From contig JOEL01000006.1 of NCBI GenBank assembly GCA_000720995.1, positions 150,256 to 214,255 on the forward strand: 64,000 nucleotides of DNA, read 5' to 3'. The notes under the pieces were generated by a model that ran no database searches, was not told where the DNA came from, and saw only the letters and a program-made list of their open reading frames with translations. The stretch's first letter is position 1, and every line of letters begins with the position of its first letter. This DNA is from Streptomyces celluloflavus (GTDB lineage Bacteria; Actinomycetota; Actinomycetes; Streptomycetales; Streptomycetaceae). The translations under genes and the position numbers were made by a program. This document shows, one piece after another, positions 1 through 8,279 of this stretch.

Positions 1-698
1 TTCTTCTCGGCGGCGACCGCCACCACGGTCTGCAGCAGCCGCAGTTGGAGCGCCGCGGGCTGGCCGGACATCGCCTGGGCCGCCTCGGCGAGCTTCTTCG
101 ACGCCTGCAACTCGGCGTCGGCGTTGATGACCCGGGCGCGCCGGTCCCGGGTCGCCTCCGCCTGGCGCGCCATCGACCGCTTCATCGTCTCCGGCAGCGA
201 GACGTCCTTGATCTCCACCCGGTCGATCTGTACGCCCCAGCCCAGCGCCGGGCTGTCGATCATCACCGCGAGGCCCTGATTGAGCTTCTCGCGGTTGGAG
301 AGCAGATCGTCCAGATCGCTCTTGCCGATGATCGAGCGCAGCGAGGTCTGGGCGACCTGGGAGACCGCGAAGCGGTAGTCCTCGACCTCGATGACCGCGT
401 CGGCGGCGTCCACGACCTTGAAATAGACCACCGCGTCGACCCGGACCGTGACGTTGTCGCGGGTGATGCCCTCCTGGGCGGGCACCGGCATCGTGACGAT
501 CTGCATATTGACCTTGCGCATCCGGTCGATGCCCGGAACGATCATGGTGAATCCCGGCGCGCGCACCTCGGACGCCAGCCGCCCCAGCCGGAGCACCACA
601 CCACGCTCGTACTGCTTGACCACGCGCGCCGCCGCCATGAGATACACCACGCCCGCCGAGGCGAGCGCCACTCCGGCCGTCACCAGTTCTCCGACCAT
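1..698 (-). CDS. SPFH/band-7 (slipin-type) membrane protein, 3' end outside window
   Basis: About 232 N-terminal residues are visible and the gene runs off the left edge. A single hydrophobic segment (residues ~4-24) is followed by a charged linker and a band-7 domain (~25-200). Typical slipin features are GVVLRLGR after the membrane anchor, TRDNVTVRVDAVVYFK in the middle, and a long charged helix rich in Ala, Glu, Lys and Arg at the visible end. Slipins oligomerise on the inner face of the membrane and are thought to organise microdomains; the partner here is unknown. An in-frame GTG lies one codon upstream of the chosen ATG. The family assignment is confident, the cellular role is not. Confidence 0.85.
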   Translation of the reverse strand, partial: MVGELVTAGVALASAGVVYLMAAARVVKQYERGVVLRLGRLASEVRAPGFTMIVPGIDRMRKVNMQIVTMPVPAQEGITRDNVTVRVDAVVYFKVVDAADAVIEVEDYRFAVSQVAQTSLRSIIGKSDLDDLLSNREKLNQGLAVMIDSPALGWGVQIDRVEIKDVSLPETMKRSMARQAEATRDRRARVINADAELQASKKLAEAAQAMSGQPAALQLRLLQTVVAVAAEK

Positions 699-1021
699 CA
701 CGGCCCCCAGACATTAGCCGTTCGCTGCCCGATTCACACTCTTTATCATGGTATGCCCGGGTCGGTGAGCGGGCGAGAGCCCTGCCGGGCACGGGCCGGG
801 CACCCCCGCCCACGGCCGACGACACCGGCTCGCCCGTGATCCTTTCGACGGCCGCAACGGGCCCCCGGCCGCCGAGCACGCGACAGGACCCCCGTCCGCC
901 GACGAACGGGGGCCCCGCCACTGCCGGACCACAGCGTGACCGCCTCAGCGGGTCACCAGGCCGGCAGCGGATCAGTACCAGGCCGGCGCCGGACCGGCAG
1001 CGGTCCGGCAGCGGTCCGGAA
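699..1021. other. Intergenic region between protease and slipin genes
   Basis: No gene is supported here. It holds the hairpin at 886-915, a duplicated GGCAGCGGTCC motif close to the protease stop (about 994-1018), and an AT-richer stretch near 715-755 that probably carries the slipin promoter. Confidence 0.5.
886..915 (-). terminator. Hairpin downstream of the streptogrisin gene
   Basis: A 10-bp stem (GGACCCCCGT / ACGGGGGCCC, one wobble) with a 10-nt loop lies about 110 bases after the protease stop. It is a GC-rich hairpin without a clear U tract, as is usual for Streptomyces terminators. Confidence 0.5.
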
Positions 1022-1927
1022 TCAGTAGACGCTCACGCCGTAGGCGCTGAGCGCCTCCGTGACCGGCTGGAAGAACGTCGTGCCGCCGGAGGTGCAGTCG
1101 CCGCTGCCGCCGGAGGTCAGGCCCAGGGCGGTGGTCCCGGAGTAGAGCGGGCCGCCGCTGTCGCCGGGTTCGGCGCAGACGGTGGTCTGGATCAGACCGG
1201 AGACGATGTCGCCGTTGCCGTAGTTGACGGTGGCGTTGAGCCCGGTGACCTTGCCGCTGTGGATGCCGGTGGTGGAGCCGCGGCGGGTGACCGTCTGGCC
1301 GACCGACGGGGTGCCGGCGCTGGTGATGTCCTGGCTGCCGACCGTCCCCTCGTGGCTGACGGAGGAGGTGTACTTCACGATGCCGTAGTCGTTGCCGGGG
1401 AAGCTGGATCCGGTCGTCGGGCCGATGCTCGTGGTGTGCGCCGCGCTGGTGTACCAGGGCGGGTTGCCCTCGGTGCAGTGACCGGCCGTCAGGAAGTAGT
1501 ACGTGTTGCCGCTGCGGACGTTGAAGCCGAGCGAGCAGCGCCAGCTGGGGGCGTAGATGGCGTCGCCGCCGGAGATGAGGGTGCGCAGGGTGCCCGCGGT
1601 GCGCTGGATTTGTACGGCGCCCGCGTTGCCGCCCGCGGCCTGCTCGATCTTGGTGATCTGCTCCTGGGAGACGGTGCGGTCGGCCGTGACGACGAGAGTG
1701 TGCGACTTCTGGTCGACGACCCAGGCGGTGCCGGGGACATCCGCGGCGCGTACCGCGCTGTCGGCGGCGGAGAGCTGGGCGGCGCTGAACGTCTTGGTGG
1801 GGGACGGGTCCTGGGCGTTGGCGGTCGGGATGGCGACGGCTCCGAGGGCCACCAGTCCGGACGCCACGGCGAGCAGCCGGATGCGTCTGGTCACGCCGCT
1901 GCGGGGGGTGGTGCGCTCGTTCCTCAC
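1022..1927 (-). CDS. sprB: Streptogrisin B-like secreted serine protease (S1E), prepro form
   Basis: A 301-residue prepro-protease. A basic N terminus with a hydrophobic stretch forms a signal peptide to about residue 38, residues ~39-117 are the folding propeptide, and the mature enzyme starts at Ile118 (ISGGDAIY), giving 184 residues, almost exactly the length of Streptomyces griseus protease B. The catalytic triad is His150 (LTAGHC), Asp180 (NDYGIV) and Ser257 (GDSGGP). Cys131/Cys151 and Cys251/Cys278 fit the two family disulfides. Start GTG at 1927 is preceded by GGAGG at good spacing, and a longer in-frame extension has no Shine-Dalgarno. It is an extracellular digestive protease of chymotrypsin-like specificity, usually expressed with development. 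The call is very firm, orthology to sprB itself somewhat less so. Confidence 0.93.
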   Translation of the reverse strand: MRNERTTPRSGVTRRIRLLAVASGLVALGAVAIPTANAQDPSPTKTFSAAQLSAADSAVRAADVPGTAWVVDQKSHTLVVTADRTVSQEQITKIEQAAGGNAGAVQIQRTAGTLRTLISGGDAIYAPSWRCSLGFNVRSGNTYYFLTAGHCTEGNPPWYTSAAHTTSIGPTTGSSFPGNDYGIVKYTSSVSHEGTVGSQDITSAGTPSVGQTVTRRGSTTGIHSGKVTGLNATVNYGNGDIVSGLIQTTVCAEPGDSGGPLYSGTTALGLTSGGSGDCTSGGTTFFQPVTEALSAYGVSVY

Positions 1928-2103
1928 GTGATTCCTCCGAGGGGATCGATGGGCCGCCGGTGGGCGACCCGTGAGGCGCAGGCGAAGGGCATCCGGGAAT
2001 CCGCACGTGTCATTTTCCGCATGCCCCTGACAAGCGCTGAGCGGGAGTCTCGGGGACGTCACCCCCTGGGCGCAAGAGGGCCACGCCCGTACACCCGGCC
2101 GGG

Positions 2104-2131
2104 CACCCGGATGTACGCACCCGGATGTACG
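2104..2131. repeat. 14-bp perfect direct repeat upstream of sprB
   Basis: Two adjacent perfect copies of CACCCGGATGTACG (2104-2117 and 2118-2131), starting about 180 bases upstream of the protease start. This could be an operator for a regulator that binds on one helical face, or chance. Confidence 0.5.
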
Positions 2132-2160
2132 CACCACTCATCCGGCCGCGCACGCCGCCG

Positions 2161-2189
2161 CCCCGGCAGCCCCGGCCGGGCTGCCGGGG
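2161..2189 (-). terminator. Terminator of the eight-gene flavin monooxygenase/ABC operon
   Basis: A perfect 12-bp stem (CCCCGGCAGCCC / GGGCTGCCGGGG) with a 5-nt loop, starting 29 bases after the DUF1684 stop. It is the last element of the operon that begins at 11090. Confidence 0.75.
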
Positions 2190-2217
2190 CGGTGTCCTCG
2201 GCGGATGGTGGGTCGGA

Positions 2218-3009
2218 TCAGCGGGCGCGCAGGTCGCGCTCACCGGCCCGCAGCGCGAACGGCAGGGTGTTGCCGGGCGGCGGGAAGGGGCAGATGAAGT
2301 GGTCGGCGAAGGCGCAGGGCGGCAGCACGACACGGTTGAGATCGACGGTGACGGTGCCGTCCTCGGCGGGCGCCGGGGGCCGCAGGAAGCGGAAGCGGTA
2401 GCTCTCGTCGCCGCTGGTGGTGTCGGCGAACACCGCCCACAGGGAGCCGTCGGCCTCGACCGCGGCCTGCACGGTGTGCTCGTCGCCGTCCAGCGTGAAG
2501 GCCAGTTCGCCGGCCAGGCCGAAGCCGCGCCGCTGTCCGTCGGCGTTGGGCACCCGGACGGTGCGCTCCTGCGGATACGGGCGGAAGAGGCCGGGCCGCA
2601 CCCAGCGGGCGTCATACGGGTAGACCTCGATTCCGGTGAACGCGCGGCGGGTCGCGGCGTCCGGGTCGTAGTCGCGTACCGCCCACAGCCCCTCGCGGCG
2701 CAGCACCGGCAGCCGCCGCTCGCCCCACGCCACCCGGGCCCGTGCCGCCGCGCCGTCCTCGCCGAGCCGGACCTCGCCGGACGGCGGTGTGCCGTCGACG
2801 GTGAGCCCGTCGCCCGCGCCGGTCCGCAGCACGACCTGGTCGCCGTCCTCGGTCCAGCGGCCCGGCAGCCCCTCGATCCGGCCGTCGGGATGGTCGGCGA
2901 GCCAGTGGGTGCCGGTCAGGGCGAGCGGTCCGTACGGCCGGGAGACCTTCGCGGTGCGCCGCTCGCGCCAGTCCTGCCACTCCTGAGGTGCTCGTGTACC
3001 GGTGCTCAT
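2218..3009 (-). CDS. DUF1684 family protein
   Basis: 263 residues, cytosolic, with no signal or membrane segment. The C-terminal part carries the DUF1684 signature: a Cys-containing CAFADHFICPFPPPGN block followed by LPFALRAGER, which family members keep almost unchanged. The biochemical function of the family is not established. ATG at 3009 lies 5 bases after the stop of the NtaA-type monooxygenase, so it is the last cistron of that operon and should act on the same substrate class (inferred as S-modified amino acids). The conserved Cys/Pro region could be a binding or catalytic site. Confidence 0.85.
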   Translation of the reverse strand: MSTGTRAPQEWQDWRERRTAKVSRPYGPLALTGTHWLADHPDGRIEGLPGRWTEDGDQVVLRTGAGDGLTVDGTPPSGEVRLGEDGAAARARVAWGERRLPVLRREGLWAVRDYDPDAATRRAFTGIEVYPYDARWVRPGLFRPYPQERTVRVPNADGQRRGFGLAGELAFTLDGDEHTVQAAVEADGSLWAVFADTTSGDESYRFRFLRPPAPAEDGTVTVDLNRVVLPPCAFADHFICPFPPPGNTLPFALRAGERDLRAR

Positions 3010-3014
3010 GGCGG

Positions 3015-4478
3015 TCAACCCTTCTCGGCCGGGCGTACGGGATCCGGCAGTCCCAGATGGGAGCGCAGCGTCCGGCCGCGGTATTCCGTGCGGAACGCGC
3101 CGCGTTCCTGGAGGAGCGGTACGACGCGGTCGACGAAGTCGTCCAGGCCGCCGGGCGTCAGATGCGGGACGAGGATGAACCCGTCGGCGGCGTCGGTGCG
3201 CACGAAGGCGTCCATCTCCGCCGCGACGGCCGCCGGTGTGCCGATGAAGGACTGCCGGCCGGTGGTCTCGATGACGGTTTCGCGCAGGGACAGGCCCTTG
3301 GCCCGGGAGAGCGCCCGCCACCGGTCGGCGACGGCCTTCGGATCGCCGTGCCGGACGCGGCCCTGCGCCAGCTCGCTACCGGGGTCCGGGTCGATGTCGG
3401 GCAGCGGGCCGTCGGGGTCGTAGGAGGACAGGTCGACGCCCCAGATCTGCTCCGCGGCGAGCAGCGCGTTCTGCGGCGAGACCTGGCTGCGGCGGATCTC
3501 GGCGGCGTGCTCCTGGGCCTCGGCCGCGGTGTCGCCGAGGACGACGGTGACACCCGGCATGATCTTGAGGTCGTCGGGCCGCCGGCCGTACGCCGCGAGC
3601 CGGCCCTTGACGTCGGCGTAGAAGGCGCGGCCGGCCTCCGGTCCGCTGTGCCGGGTGAAGATGACATCGGCGGACGAGGCGGCGAACTCCCGGCCCTCGG
3701 ACGAGTCCCCGGCCTGGATGACGACCGGATGGCCCTGGGGGCTGCGCGGGACGGTGAACTCGCCGTGGATGTCGAAGTGCCGGCCGCGGTGCGCGAACGG
3801 CCGGGGCACGCCGTCGTCCGTCCAGGAGTCCCACAACTCCCGTGCGGTGGCGACGAATTCGACGGCCCGGGAATAGCGTTGGGCCCGGTCGAGATAGCCG
3901 CCGCGGCGGAAGTTCTCGCCGGTGAACGCGTCGGAGGTGGTGACGGCGTTCCAGGCGGCCCGGCCGCCGCTGAGGTGGTCGAGGGAGGCCAGCCGGCGGG
4001 CGAGTTCATAGGGCTCGTTGAAGGTGGTGTTCACGGTGGCGGCCAGGCCCAGCCGGTCGGTGACCGCCGCCAGGGCGTTCAGCACGGTGATCGACTCGGG
4101 CCTGCCGAGCACGTCGAGGTCGTGGATACGGCCCTTGTGCTCGCGCAGCCGCAGCCCCTCGGCGAGGAAGAAGAAGTCGAACAGGCCGCGCTCGGCGGTG
4201 TGGGCGAGGTGTTCGAACGAGGAGAAGGCGATCTGGCTCTTCGACCGGTCATCGGCCCAGACGGTGGTGTTGTTGACACCGGGAAAGTGCGCCGCCAGGT
4301 GCATCTGTCTGCGGCCGTGCGGGGGCGCGGTGGTGCGCCCGTACGGGGAGGCGGCGGTGCGGCCGGGTCCGGTGGGTGCCGGGCCACCGGGAGCCGGTCG
4401 GCCGGAGGCCGGTCCGCCAGAGGCCGGTCCACTGGGCGTCGGCCCACTGGGCGTCGGTCCGCTGGGGTTCGGGTTCAT
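3015..4478 (-). CDS. NtaA/SnaA/DmoA-family FMN-dependent monooxygenase
   Basis: 487 residues. The luciferase-like TIM-barrel core begins near Met59 (MHLAAHFPGVNN) and includes RGLFDFFFLAEGLRLRE, an SGGRAAWNAVTT block and VIQAGDSSEG, all diagnostic of the nitrilotriacetate/dibenzothiophene/YtnJ monooxygenase family. These enzymes use FMNH2 supplied by a separate reductase; no such reductase lies in the window. ATG at 4478 overlaps the upstream TGA (TGATG), so the low-complexity first 55 residues, made of SGPTP-like pentads, are probably translated; Met59 (4304) is the alternative start. By position and family it is the counterpart of Bacillus CmoJ/YtnJ, which opens S-modified N-acetylcysteines. 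Substrate is inferred. Confidence 0.9.
   Translation of the reverse strand: MNPNPSGPTPSGPTPSGPASGGPASGRPAPGGPAPTGPGRTAASPYGRTTAPPHGRRQMHLAAHFPGVNNTTVWADDRSKSQIAFSSFEHLAHTAERGLFDFFFLAEGLRLREHKGRIHDLDVLGRPESITVLNALAAVTDRLGLAATVNTTFNEPYELARRLASLDHLSGGRAAWNAVTTSDAFTGENFRRGGYLDRAQRYSRAVEFVATARELWDSWTDDGVPRPFAHRGRHFDIHGEFTVPRSPQGHPVVIQAGDSSEGREFAASSADVIFTRHSGPEAGRAFYADVKGRLAAYGRRPDDLKIMPGVTVVLGDTAAEAQEHAAEIRRSQVSPQNALLAAEQIWGVDLSSYDPDGPLPDIDPDPGSELAQGRVRHGDPKAVADRWRALSRAKGLSLRETVIETTGRQSFIGTPAAVAAEMDAFVRTDAADGFILVPHLTPGGLDDFVDRVVPLLQERGAFRTEYRGRTLRSHLGLPDPVRPAEKG
4362..4466 (-). repeat. 15-bp tandem repeats coding SGPTP-like pentads
   Basis: Codons 5-39 of the NtaA-type monooxygenase consist of degenerating Ser/Gly-Gly/Arg-Pro-Thr/Ala-Pro/Ser units. 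At the DNA level the best copies are adjacent 15-mers of the form CCACTGGGCGTCGGC. This is a likely length-variable tract. Confidence 0.75.
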
Positions 4479-5536
4479 CACGATGCCTCCCGGGCGAGGG
4501 CGTAGCGGTTGGCGGGGCGCGGCAGGCCGAGGTGCTCGCGCAGCGTGGCGCCGGGGTAGAAGCGGCGCAGCAGGCAGCGGTGCTGGAGCACCGGGACGGT
4601 GCCGTCGACGAGCAGGGCGAGGTCGCGCCCGGGGTCCGCGAACCGCAGGTGGAAGCCGTCGGCGGCGCCGTCCGCGTACCAGTCGCCGAGCAGTTCGGCG
4701 AGCCCGACGGCATCGCCCGAGCAGTGCAGTTCGACCGGCAGCGAGGCGAGGACGACCAACTGGCCGGGGTCGCGGCCGTGCGCGCGGGCGAGCTCGCGCA
4801 GTTCGGCGCGGACGGCACCGGCGCTCTGCGGGTCCGCGGCCCGGACCAGCGCGACATCGGCGTACGCGGCGGCCACCTCCCGTACGGCCCGTTCGGCGCC
4901 GGCCGTCTCCCCGGTCGCGTCCACGACCGTGACGGGGTGGCCCTGCGGCGGCCGAGGGACGGTGGAGGGACCGCGGACGGAGAAGTGCGTACCGGCGAAG
5001 TCGACGTAGTGCAGTCGGTCCCGGTCGACGAAGCGGCCGGTCGCCCGGTCGCGGATCTCGGCGCCGTCCTCCCAGCTGTCCCACAGCCGCGCGGCGACGT
5101 CGGCTGCCTCGCCCGCCTCCCGCCACGCCGCGGCGGGCGGCTCGGCGGCCCGGCGGCCGAAGAGCGCGGCCTCGGCCTCGGTGGTGGACACCTCGGCCTG
5201 CCAGCCGGCCCGGCCGCGGCTGACCCAGTCCAGGGTGCTGACGGCGGTGGAGACGTGGAACGGCTCGGTGTGGGTGGTGGTGACGGCCGGGACCAGGCCG
5301 ATCCGCTCGGTCGCGGGGGCGACGCGGGCCAGCACGGCGAGCGCGTCGAGGCCCGGCCGGGTCAGGCTGTCGCCGAGGGTGACGAAGTCGAGGACACCGC
5401 GCTCGGCGAGCCGCGCCAGGCGGACGAAATGCGCCGCGTCGTAGCGGTCGGTGCGGTCCGGCCGGTCCGCGCGGGCGGCCGGCCGCGGGTGCTCCAGCGC
5501 GACGGACAGGTGGAGGGGGCGGGGGGATGCGGACAT
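4478..5536 (-). CDS. LLM-class flavin-dependent oxidoreductase
   Basis: 352 residues forming a second, different luciferase-like monooxygenase. Visible family blocks are LARLAERGVLDFVTLGDSL near residue 40, RIGLVPAVTTTHTEPFHVS, SRGRAGWQAEVS, and a C-terminal FYPGATLREHLGLP motif that matches the end of the neighbouring NtaA-type enzyme (LRSHLGLPDP). It ends in a TGATG overlap with that gene and starts 23 bases after the binding-protein stop. Paired flavin monooxygenases next to a cystine-type ABC transporter also occur in the Bacillus ytmI operon (YtmO plus YtnJ). The two may act on different S-substituents or form one complex. Confidence 0.88.
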   Translation of the reverse strand: MSASPRPLHLSVALEHPRPAARADRPDRTDRYDAAHFVRLARLAERGVLDFVTLGDSLTRPGLDALAVLARVAPATERIGLVPAVTTTHTEPFHVSTAVSTLDWVSRGRAGWQAEVSTTEAEAALFGRRAAEPPAAAWREAGEAADVAARLWDSWEDGAEIRDRATGRFVDRDRLHYVDFAGTHFSVRGPSTVPRPPQGHPVTVVDATGETAGAERAVREVAAAYADVALVRAADPQSAGAVRAELRELARAHGRDPGQLVVLASLPVELHCSGDAVGLAELLGDWYADGAADGFHLRFADPGRDLALLVDGTVPVLQHRCLLRRFYPGATLREHLGLPRPANRYALAREAS

Positions 5537-5559
5537 GGGTGAGCCTTCCGTGCGCCGGG

Positions 5560-6528
5560 TCAGTTCGCTGTCTTGGGCAGGCCGGGCGGGTTGATCCGCG
5601 AGGTCTTCAGGGCCTCGCCGCCGAGCCCCCAGCGCGCCAGCACCTTGCCGTACCGGCCGTCGTCGATGACCTTCCGGAGTGCGGCGGCATAGGCACCGAC
5701 CAGGCCGCTGCCCTTCTTCGTGGTGGCGGCGATCTCGCCCTGGAGGCCGCGGCCGCCGCCGGAGAAGGTCCCGGCGACCTCGGTCAGGCCCGCGGTGCCG
5801 ACGTGGTAGGCGACGGACGGGTTCGGTCCGAAGTAGCCGTCGATCCGGCCCGATTGCAGGGCGAGGTAGGTGTCGGAGCTCTTCTGGAAGTACTTGATGT
5901 CGACCGGTTTACGGCCGGCCTTCTCGTTCTCCTCGCTCCACTCGACGAGGATCTTCTCCTGGTTGGTGCCGGAGCCGACCGCGACGGTCCGGCCCGCGAC
6001 GTCCTTCGCGCCGCGCACCCGCCAGCCGCTGCCCTTCTTCGTCTCCAGCGCCAGCTCGTCCAGCCGGTAGGTCGCGAAGTCGTACTTCTCCTTGCGCTCC
6101 TCGGTGACGGTGACGTTGGAGAAGACCGCGTCGAGTCTGCCGCTGTCCAGGCCGACGAAGAGGTTCTCCCAGGACAGCGGGGTGAACTCGGCCTTCAGGC
6201 CGAGGGTGTCGGCGACGAGGGTGGCGAGGTCCTCCTCGACGCCGATGAGGGTCCGGTCGTCGGAGGCGTAGAAGGTCAGCGGCGGTGAGCTGTCGGCGCC
6301 CACGCCGATGCGCAGCACACCGGCGTCCCGGACCCGGGCGGGCACCAGGGCGGCGAGCGCCGGGTCCCGCTGCCCGCGGACGCGGTGCTGGTCGGGGCCG
6401 GTATTGATCTTCGACCCCGGGGGGCCCGCGGCGACGCTCCCGGTCACCGCGTCACCGCTGCCGCAGGCGGTGAGCAGTACGGATCCGGCGGCGAGCGCGA
6501 GGGCGGCGGTCAGAGTGCGGCGGTTCAA
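5560..6528 (-). CDS. Polar amino-acid ABC transporter substrate-binding lipoprotein
   Basis: 322 residues with a lipoprotein signal: basic MNRR, hydrophobic core, lipobox LLTAC with Cys22. The rest is a family-3 periplasmic-binding fold; GVLRIGVGADSSPPLTF begins the mature domain, and LDAVFSNVTVTEERKEKYDF plus the VAVGSGTNQEKIL hinge block are typical of cystine/glutamine-type binding proteins. It sits directly downstream of the ATPase and permease genes. A second lipoprotein of equal length but different sequence lies at 12338, so this transporter probably uses two receptors, as Bacillus TcyJ and TcyK do. Confidence 0.92.
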   Translation of the reverse strand: MNRRTLTAALALAAGSVLLTACGSGDAVTGSVAAGPPGSKINTGPDQHRVRGQRDPALAALVPARVRDAGVLRIGVGADSSPPLTFYASDDRTLIGVEEDLATLVADTLGLKAEFTPLSWENLFVGLDSGRLDAVFSNVTVTEERKEKYDFATYRLDELALETKKGSGWRVRGAKDVAGRTVAVGSGTNQEKILVEWSEENEKAGRKPVDIKYFQKSSDTYLALQSGRIDGYFGPNPSVAYHVGTAGLTEVAGTFSGGGRGLQGEIAATTKKGSGLVGAYAAALRKVIDDGRYGKVLARWGLGGEALKTSRINPPGLPKTAN

Positions 6529-6585
6529 CTCGGGGCTCCTGGGGATGAGGGGGCCGGGGACGGCCGGACGGGGGACGGCGGCACG

Positions 6586-7383
6586 TCAGAGGACCTTGGA
6601 CAGAAAGGACTTGGTGCGCTCGTGGCGGGGGTGGTCGAGGACCTGGCCGGGCGGCCCCTGTTCGACGATCCGGCCGCCGTCCATGAAGACGACGGTGTCG
6701 GCGACCTCGCGGGCGAAGCCGATCTCATGGGTGACGACGATCATGGTGGTGCCCTGCCGCGCCAGGTCCTTGATGACCGCCAGGACCTCGCCGACCAGCT
6801 CCGGGTCGAGGGCCGAGGTCGGCTCGTCGAAGAGCAGCAGCTTCGGTTCCAGGGCGAGCGCGCGGGCGATGGCGACCCGCTGCTGCTGACCGCCGGAGAG
6901 CTGCCGCGGATAGGCGTCGGCCTTGTCGGCGAGGCCCACCCGGTCCAGCAGGGCGCGCGCGGTCGCGAGGACGTCCTTCCGCGGGCGGCGCAGCGCGGCG
7001 AGGGGCGCCTCGGTGATGTTGTCCAGGACCGTCAGATGCGGGAAGAGGTTGAAGTTCTGGAAGACGAAGCCGATATGGGTGCGCTGCTTGAGGATCTCCC
7101 GTTCGCGCAGTTCGTAGAGCTTGTCGCCGGAGCGCCGGTAGCCGACCAGCGCGCCGTCCACGCTGATCCGGCCGCTGTCGACCTTCTCCAGGTGGTTGAT
7201 GGTGCGCAGCAGGGTGGACTTGCCGGAGCCGGAGGGGCCCAGGACGACCGCGACCTCACCGGTGCGCACCTGGAGGTCGATACCGCGCAGCACCTCCAGC
7301 GCGCCGAAGCTCTTGTGGACGGCGCGGACCTCGACCATCGGCCGGGTTCCGGCGGGCGGCGCGGGGGTGGTGGCGGTGCTCAT
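6586..7383 (-). CDS. Amino-acid ABC transporter ATP-binding protein
   Basis: 265 residues. Walker [10 protein letters not shown] at ~49-57, Q-loop in [13 protein letters not shown], signature [16 protein letters not shown], Walker [13 protein letters not shown] and H-loop VVTHE are all intact. The sequence is of the GlnQ/TcyN polar amino-acid type. ATG at 7383 overlaps the permease stop by four bases (ATGA). It energises the paired permeases at 7380 and 10176; only one ATPase gene serves both, implying a homodimeric motor on a heterodimeric channel. Confidence 0.95.
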   Translation of the reverse strand: MSTATTPAPPAGTRPMVEVRAVHKSFGALEVLRGIDLQVRTGEVAVVLGPSGSGKSTLLRTINHLEKVDSGRISVDGALVGYRRSGDKLYELREREILKQRTHIGFVFQNFNLFPHLTVLDNITEAPLAALRRPRKDVLATARALLDRVGLADKADAYPRQLSGGQQQRVAIARALALEPKLLLFDEPTSALDPELVGEVLAVIKDLARQGTTMIVVTHEIGFAREVADTVVFMDGGRIVEQGPPGQVLDHPRHERTKSFLSKVL

Positions 7384-8279
7384 CGGGTGGCTCCCTTGGC
7401 GAAGTGGCGTTCGACGTAGTGCTGGAGGACGGAGAGCACGGTGGTCAGCAGGACGTACCAGGCGGTGGCCACCATCAGCAGCGGGACGACCCGGCCGTTC
7501 CGTCCGTAGATGACCTGGACCTGGTAGAAGAGTTCGCCGATCGCCATGACGGAGACGATCGAGGTGCCCTTGAAGAGGGAGATGACCTCGTTGGCGGCGT
7601 TCGGCAGGATCGCGCGCATCGCCTGGGGCAGCACGATGCGGCGCAGCTGCCGCGGCCTGGGGATGCCCAGCGCGGCCGCGGCCTCCAACTGGCCGCCGTC
7701 CACGGCCAGTACCCCGCCGCGCACGATCTCCGCGGCGTACGCGGCCTGGTGCAGGGCGAGGCCGAGTACCGCCGCGCTCATCGCGCCGACCAGGCCCATG
7801 GTGTCGAAGGAGAAGAAGCCGGGGCCGAAGGGGATACCGAAGTCCAGGCGCTTGTAGAGGTAGGCGAGGTTGAACCAGAACAGCAGCTGGACGATGAGCG
7901 GGATGGAGCGGAAGGCCCAGATGTAGCCGAAGGCGACGGCCCTGAGGAAGGGGCTCGCGGACAGCCGCATGAAGGCCAGCACGATCCCGAGGGCGAAGCC
8001 GAGGACGGTGCCGTAGACGGTGAGCTGGAGGGTGACCCAGACCGCGCGGACGACGGTCTCCGCGGTGAAGAACTGCGCGAACACCCCCCATTCCCAGGCC
8101 GGGTTGGTGAGCAGGCCGTGCGCGAACTGGGCGAGCAGCACGGCCGTCACCACGATGGCGGCCCACCGCCAGGGGTGGCGTACGGGGACGACCTTCAGCG
8201 CCGCCGGGTCGTCGTCCGCCGGCGGCCCGGTCCGCCGCGGGGCGGTGCGGTCGAGGGGTGGATCACTGGTCAGCGGCAT
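7380..8279 (-). CDS. Amino-acid ABC transporter permease (first of pair)
   Basis: 299 residues with a ~55-residue cytosolic N terminus, then several membrane helices. The His/Glu/Met-type permease region reads [29 protein letters not shown], and the EAA loop [23 protein letters not shown]. The N-terminal [11 protein letters not shown] motif recurs as KVVPVRRTGQW in the other permease (10176), showing they are paralogues of one transporter. ATG at 8279 lies within the 3' end of the upstream FAD-protein gene (17-base overlap), indicating tight translational coupling. Confidence 0.93.
   Translation of the reverse strand: MPLTSDPPLDRTAPRRTGPPADDDPAALKVVPVRHPWRWAAIVVTAVLLAQFAHGLLTNPAWEWGVFAQFFTAETVVRAVWVTLQLTVYGTVLGFALGIVLAFMRLSASPFLRAVAFGYIWAFRSIPLIVQLLFWFNLAYLYKRLDFGIPFGPGFFSFDTMGLVGAMSAAVLGLALHQAAYAAEIVRGGVLAVDGGQLEAAAALGIPRPRQLRRIVLPQAMRAILPNAANEVISLFKGTSIVSVMAIGELFYQVQVIYGRNGRVVPLLMVATAWYVLLTTVLSVLQHYVERHFAKGATR

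Noticed and set aside
836-2401. Long plus-strand ORF (521 codons) across sprB and its upstream region
   Set aside because: It is antisense to a protease with complete catalytic motifs; in very GC-rich DNA such antisense frames are usually open.
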